5,531 nucleotides of DNA, taken from contig JAGLTZ010000218.1 of the NCBI GenBank assembly GCA_023135015.1, forward strand, positions 1-5,531, read 5' to 3'. Positions 5,497 to 5,531 of the stretch are shown in pieces (positions within the stretch are counted from its first letter, which is position 1; the number at the start of each line of letters is the position of its first letter). The notes under the pieces are model-generated. The model was not told where the DNA came from and did no database searches. It saw only the letters and a program-made list of their open reading frames with translations. This stretch comes from Candidatus Latescibacterota bacterium. GTDB lineage: Bacteria; Blakebacterota; Blakebacteria; Blakebacterales; Blakebacteraceae. The position numbers and the translations under genes were made by a program.

Positions 5497-5531
5497 TCGG
5501 ACAGGATCTAGGAGCCTGTCGGAGAAACCGA
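5497..5531. repeat. Overlapping dyads at the right edge of the window
   Basis: GACAGG (5500-5505) and CCTGTC (5515-5520) form a 6-bp stem that continues, after one mismatch, for two more pairs. TCGG (5519-5522) and CCGA (5528-5531) form a second, mutually exclusive stem that is cut by the window end. The 8-mer ctgtcgga at 5516-5523 also occurs in the palindrome at 5373-5380. This could be the end of a mobile element, a terminator of a gene to the right, or a regulatory site. Confidence 0.3.

Noticed and set aside
5369..5530. Minus-strand open frame of 54 codons upstream of the YkuD-family gene
   Set aside because: It lacks a start with a ribosome site, passes through several inverted repeats in AT-rich DNA and has no protein-like composition; more likely chance.
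5451..5531. Plus-strand open frame (ATG TAC TTT ...) running off the right edge, a possible divergent gene
   Set aside because: Only 27 codons are visible, there is no ribosome site before the ATG, the frame runs straight through the inverted repeat at 5460-5478, and the residues resemble no family start.

Overview
The window holds one compact gene cluster, read entirely on the minus strand, that appears devoted to peptidoglycan (murein) trimming and recycling in a diderm (Gram-negative-type) bacterium. In transcription order (right to left) the genes are: a secreted YkuD-fold L,D-transpeptidase-family enzyme with two NTF2-like domains (4027-5328); a small bitopic membrane protein of unknown function (3243-3983); a secreted M14/M99-type zinc carboxypeptidase with repeated C-terminal beta-domains (1384-3246); anhydro-N-acetylmuramic acid kinase AnmK (122-1390); and the first 37 codons of a sodium:solute symporter (1-113), cut by the window edge. 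Gaps and overlaps are 43 nt, a 4-nt ATGA overlap, a 7-nt GTGGTAG overlap and 8 nt, so a single operon is very likely.

How the genes may work together: the closest studied parallels of the first and third genes are the cell-shape enzymes Csd6/Pgp2 (L,D-carboxypeptidase, tetrapeptide to tripeptide) and Csd4/Pgp1 (D,L-carboxypeptidase, tripeptide to dipeptide) of Helicobacter and Campylobacter. Here a Csd6-like and a Csd4-like protein lie in one operon. Between them is a bitopic protein with a periplasmic domain, and after them come the cytoplasmic kinase for anhMurNAc and a transporter. The inference is a locus that trims stem peptides in the periplasm and takes up and phosphorylates the resulting amino sugar. 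The biochemical roles are inferred from family membership and context.

Organism: the coding DNA is moderately GC-rich with frequent GTG starts. Signal peptides, AnmK and an SSS symporter point to a diderm. The AnmK central motif reads ...GAPLVPYADAVLL rather than the LVPAFH form I associate with Proteobacteria. That leans towards a group such as Acidobacteriota or Gemmatimonadota, but the phylum cannot be settled from this window.

The 203 bases upstream of the first gene (5329-5531) are distinctly AT-rich in their middle and hold no convincing gene. They carry several inverted repeats, including a 15-bp near-perfect palindrome (5373-5387) and an 8-bp-stem hairpin (5460-5478). This is the likely promoter and operator region of the operon. 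No RNA genes, CRISPR array or complete mobile element was seen.
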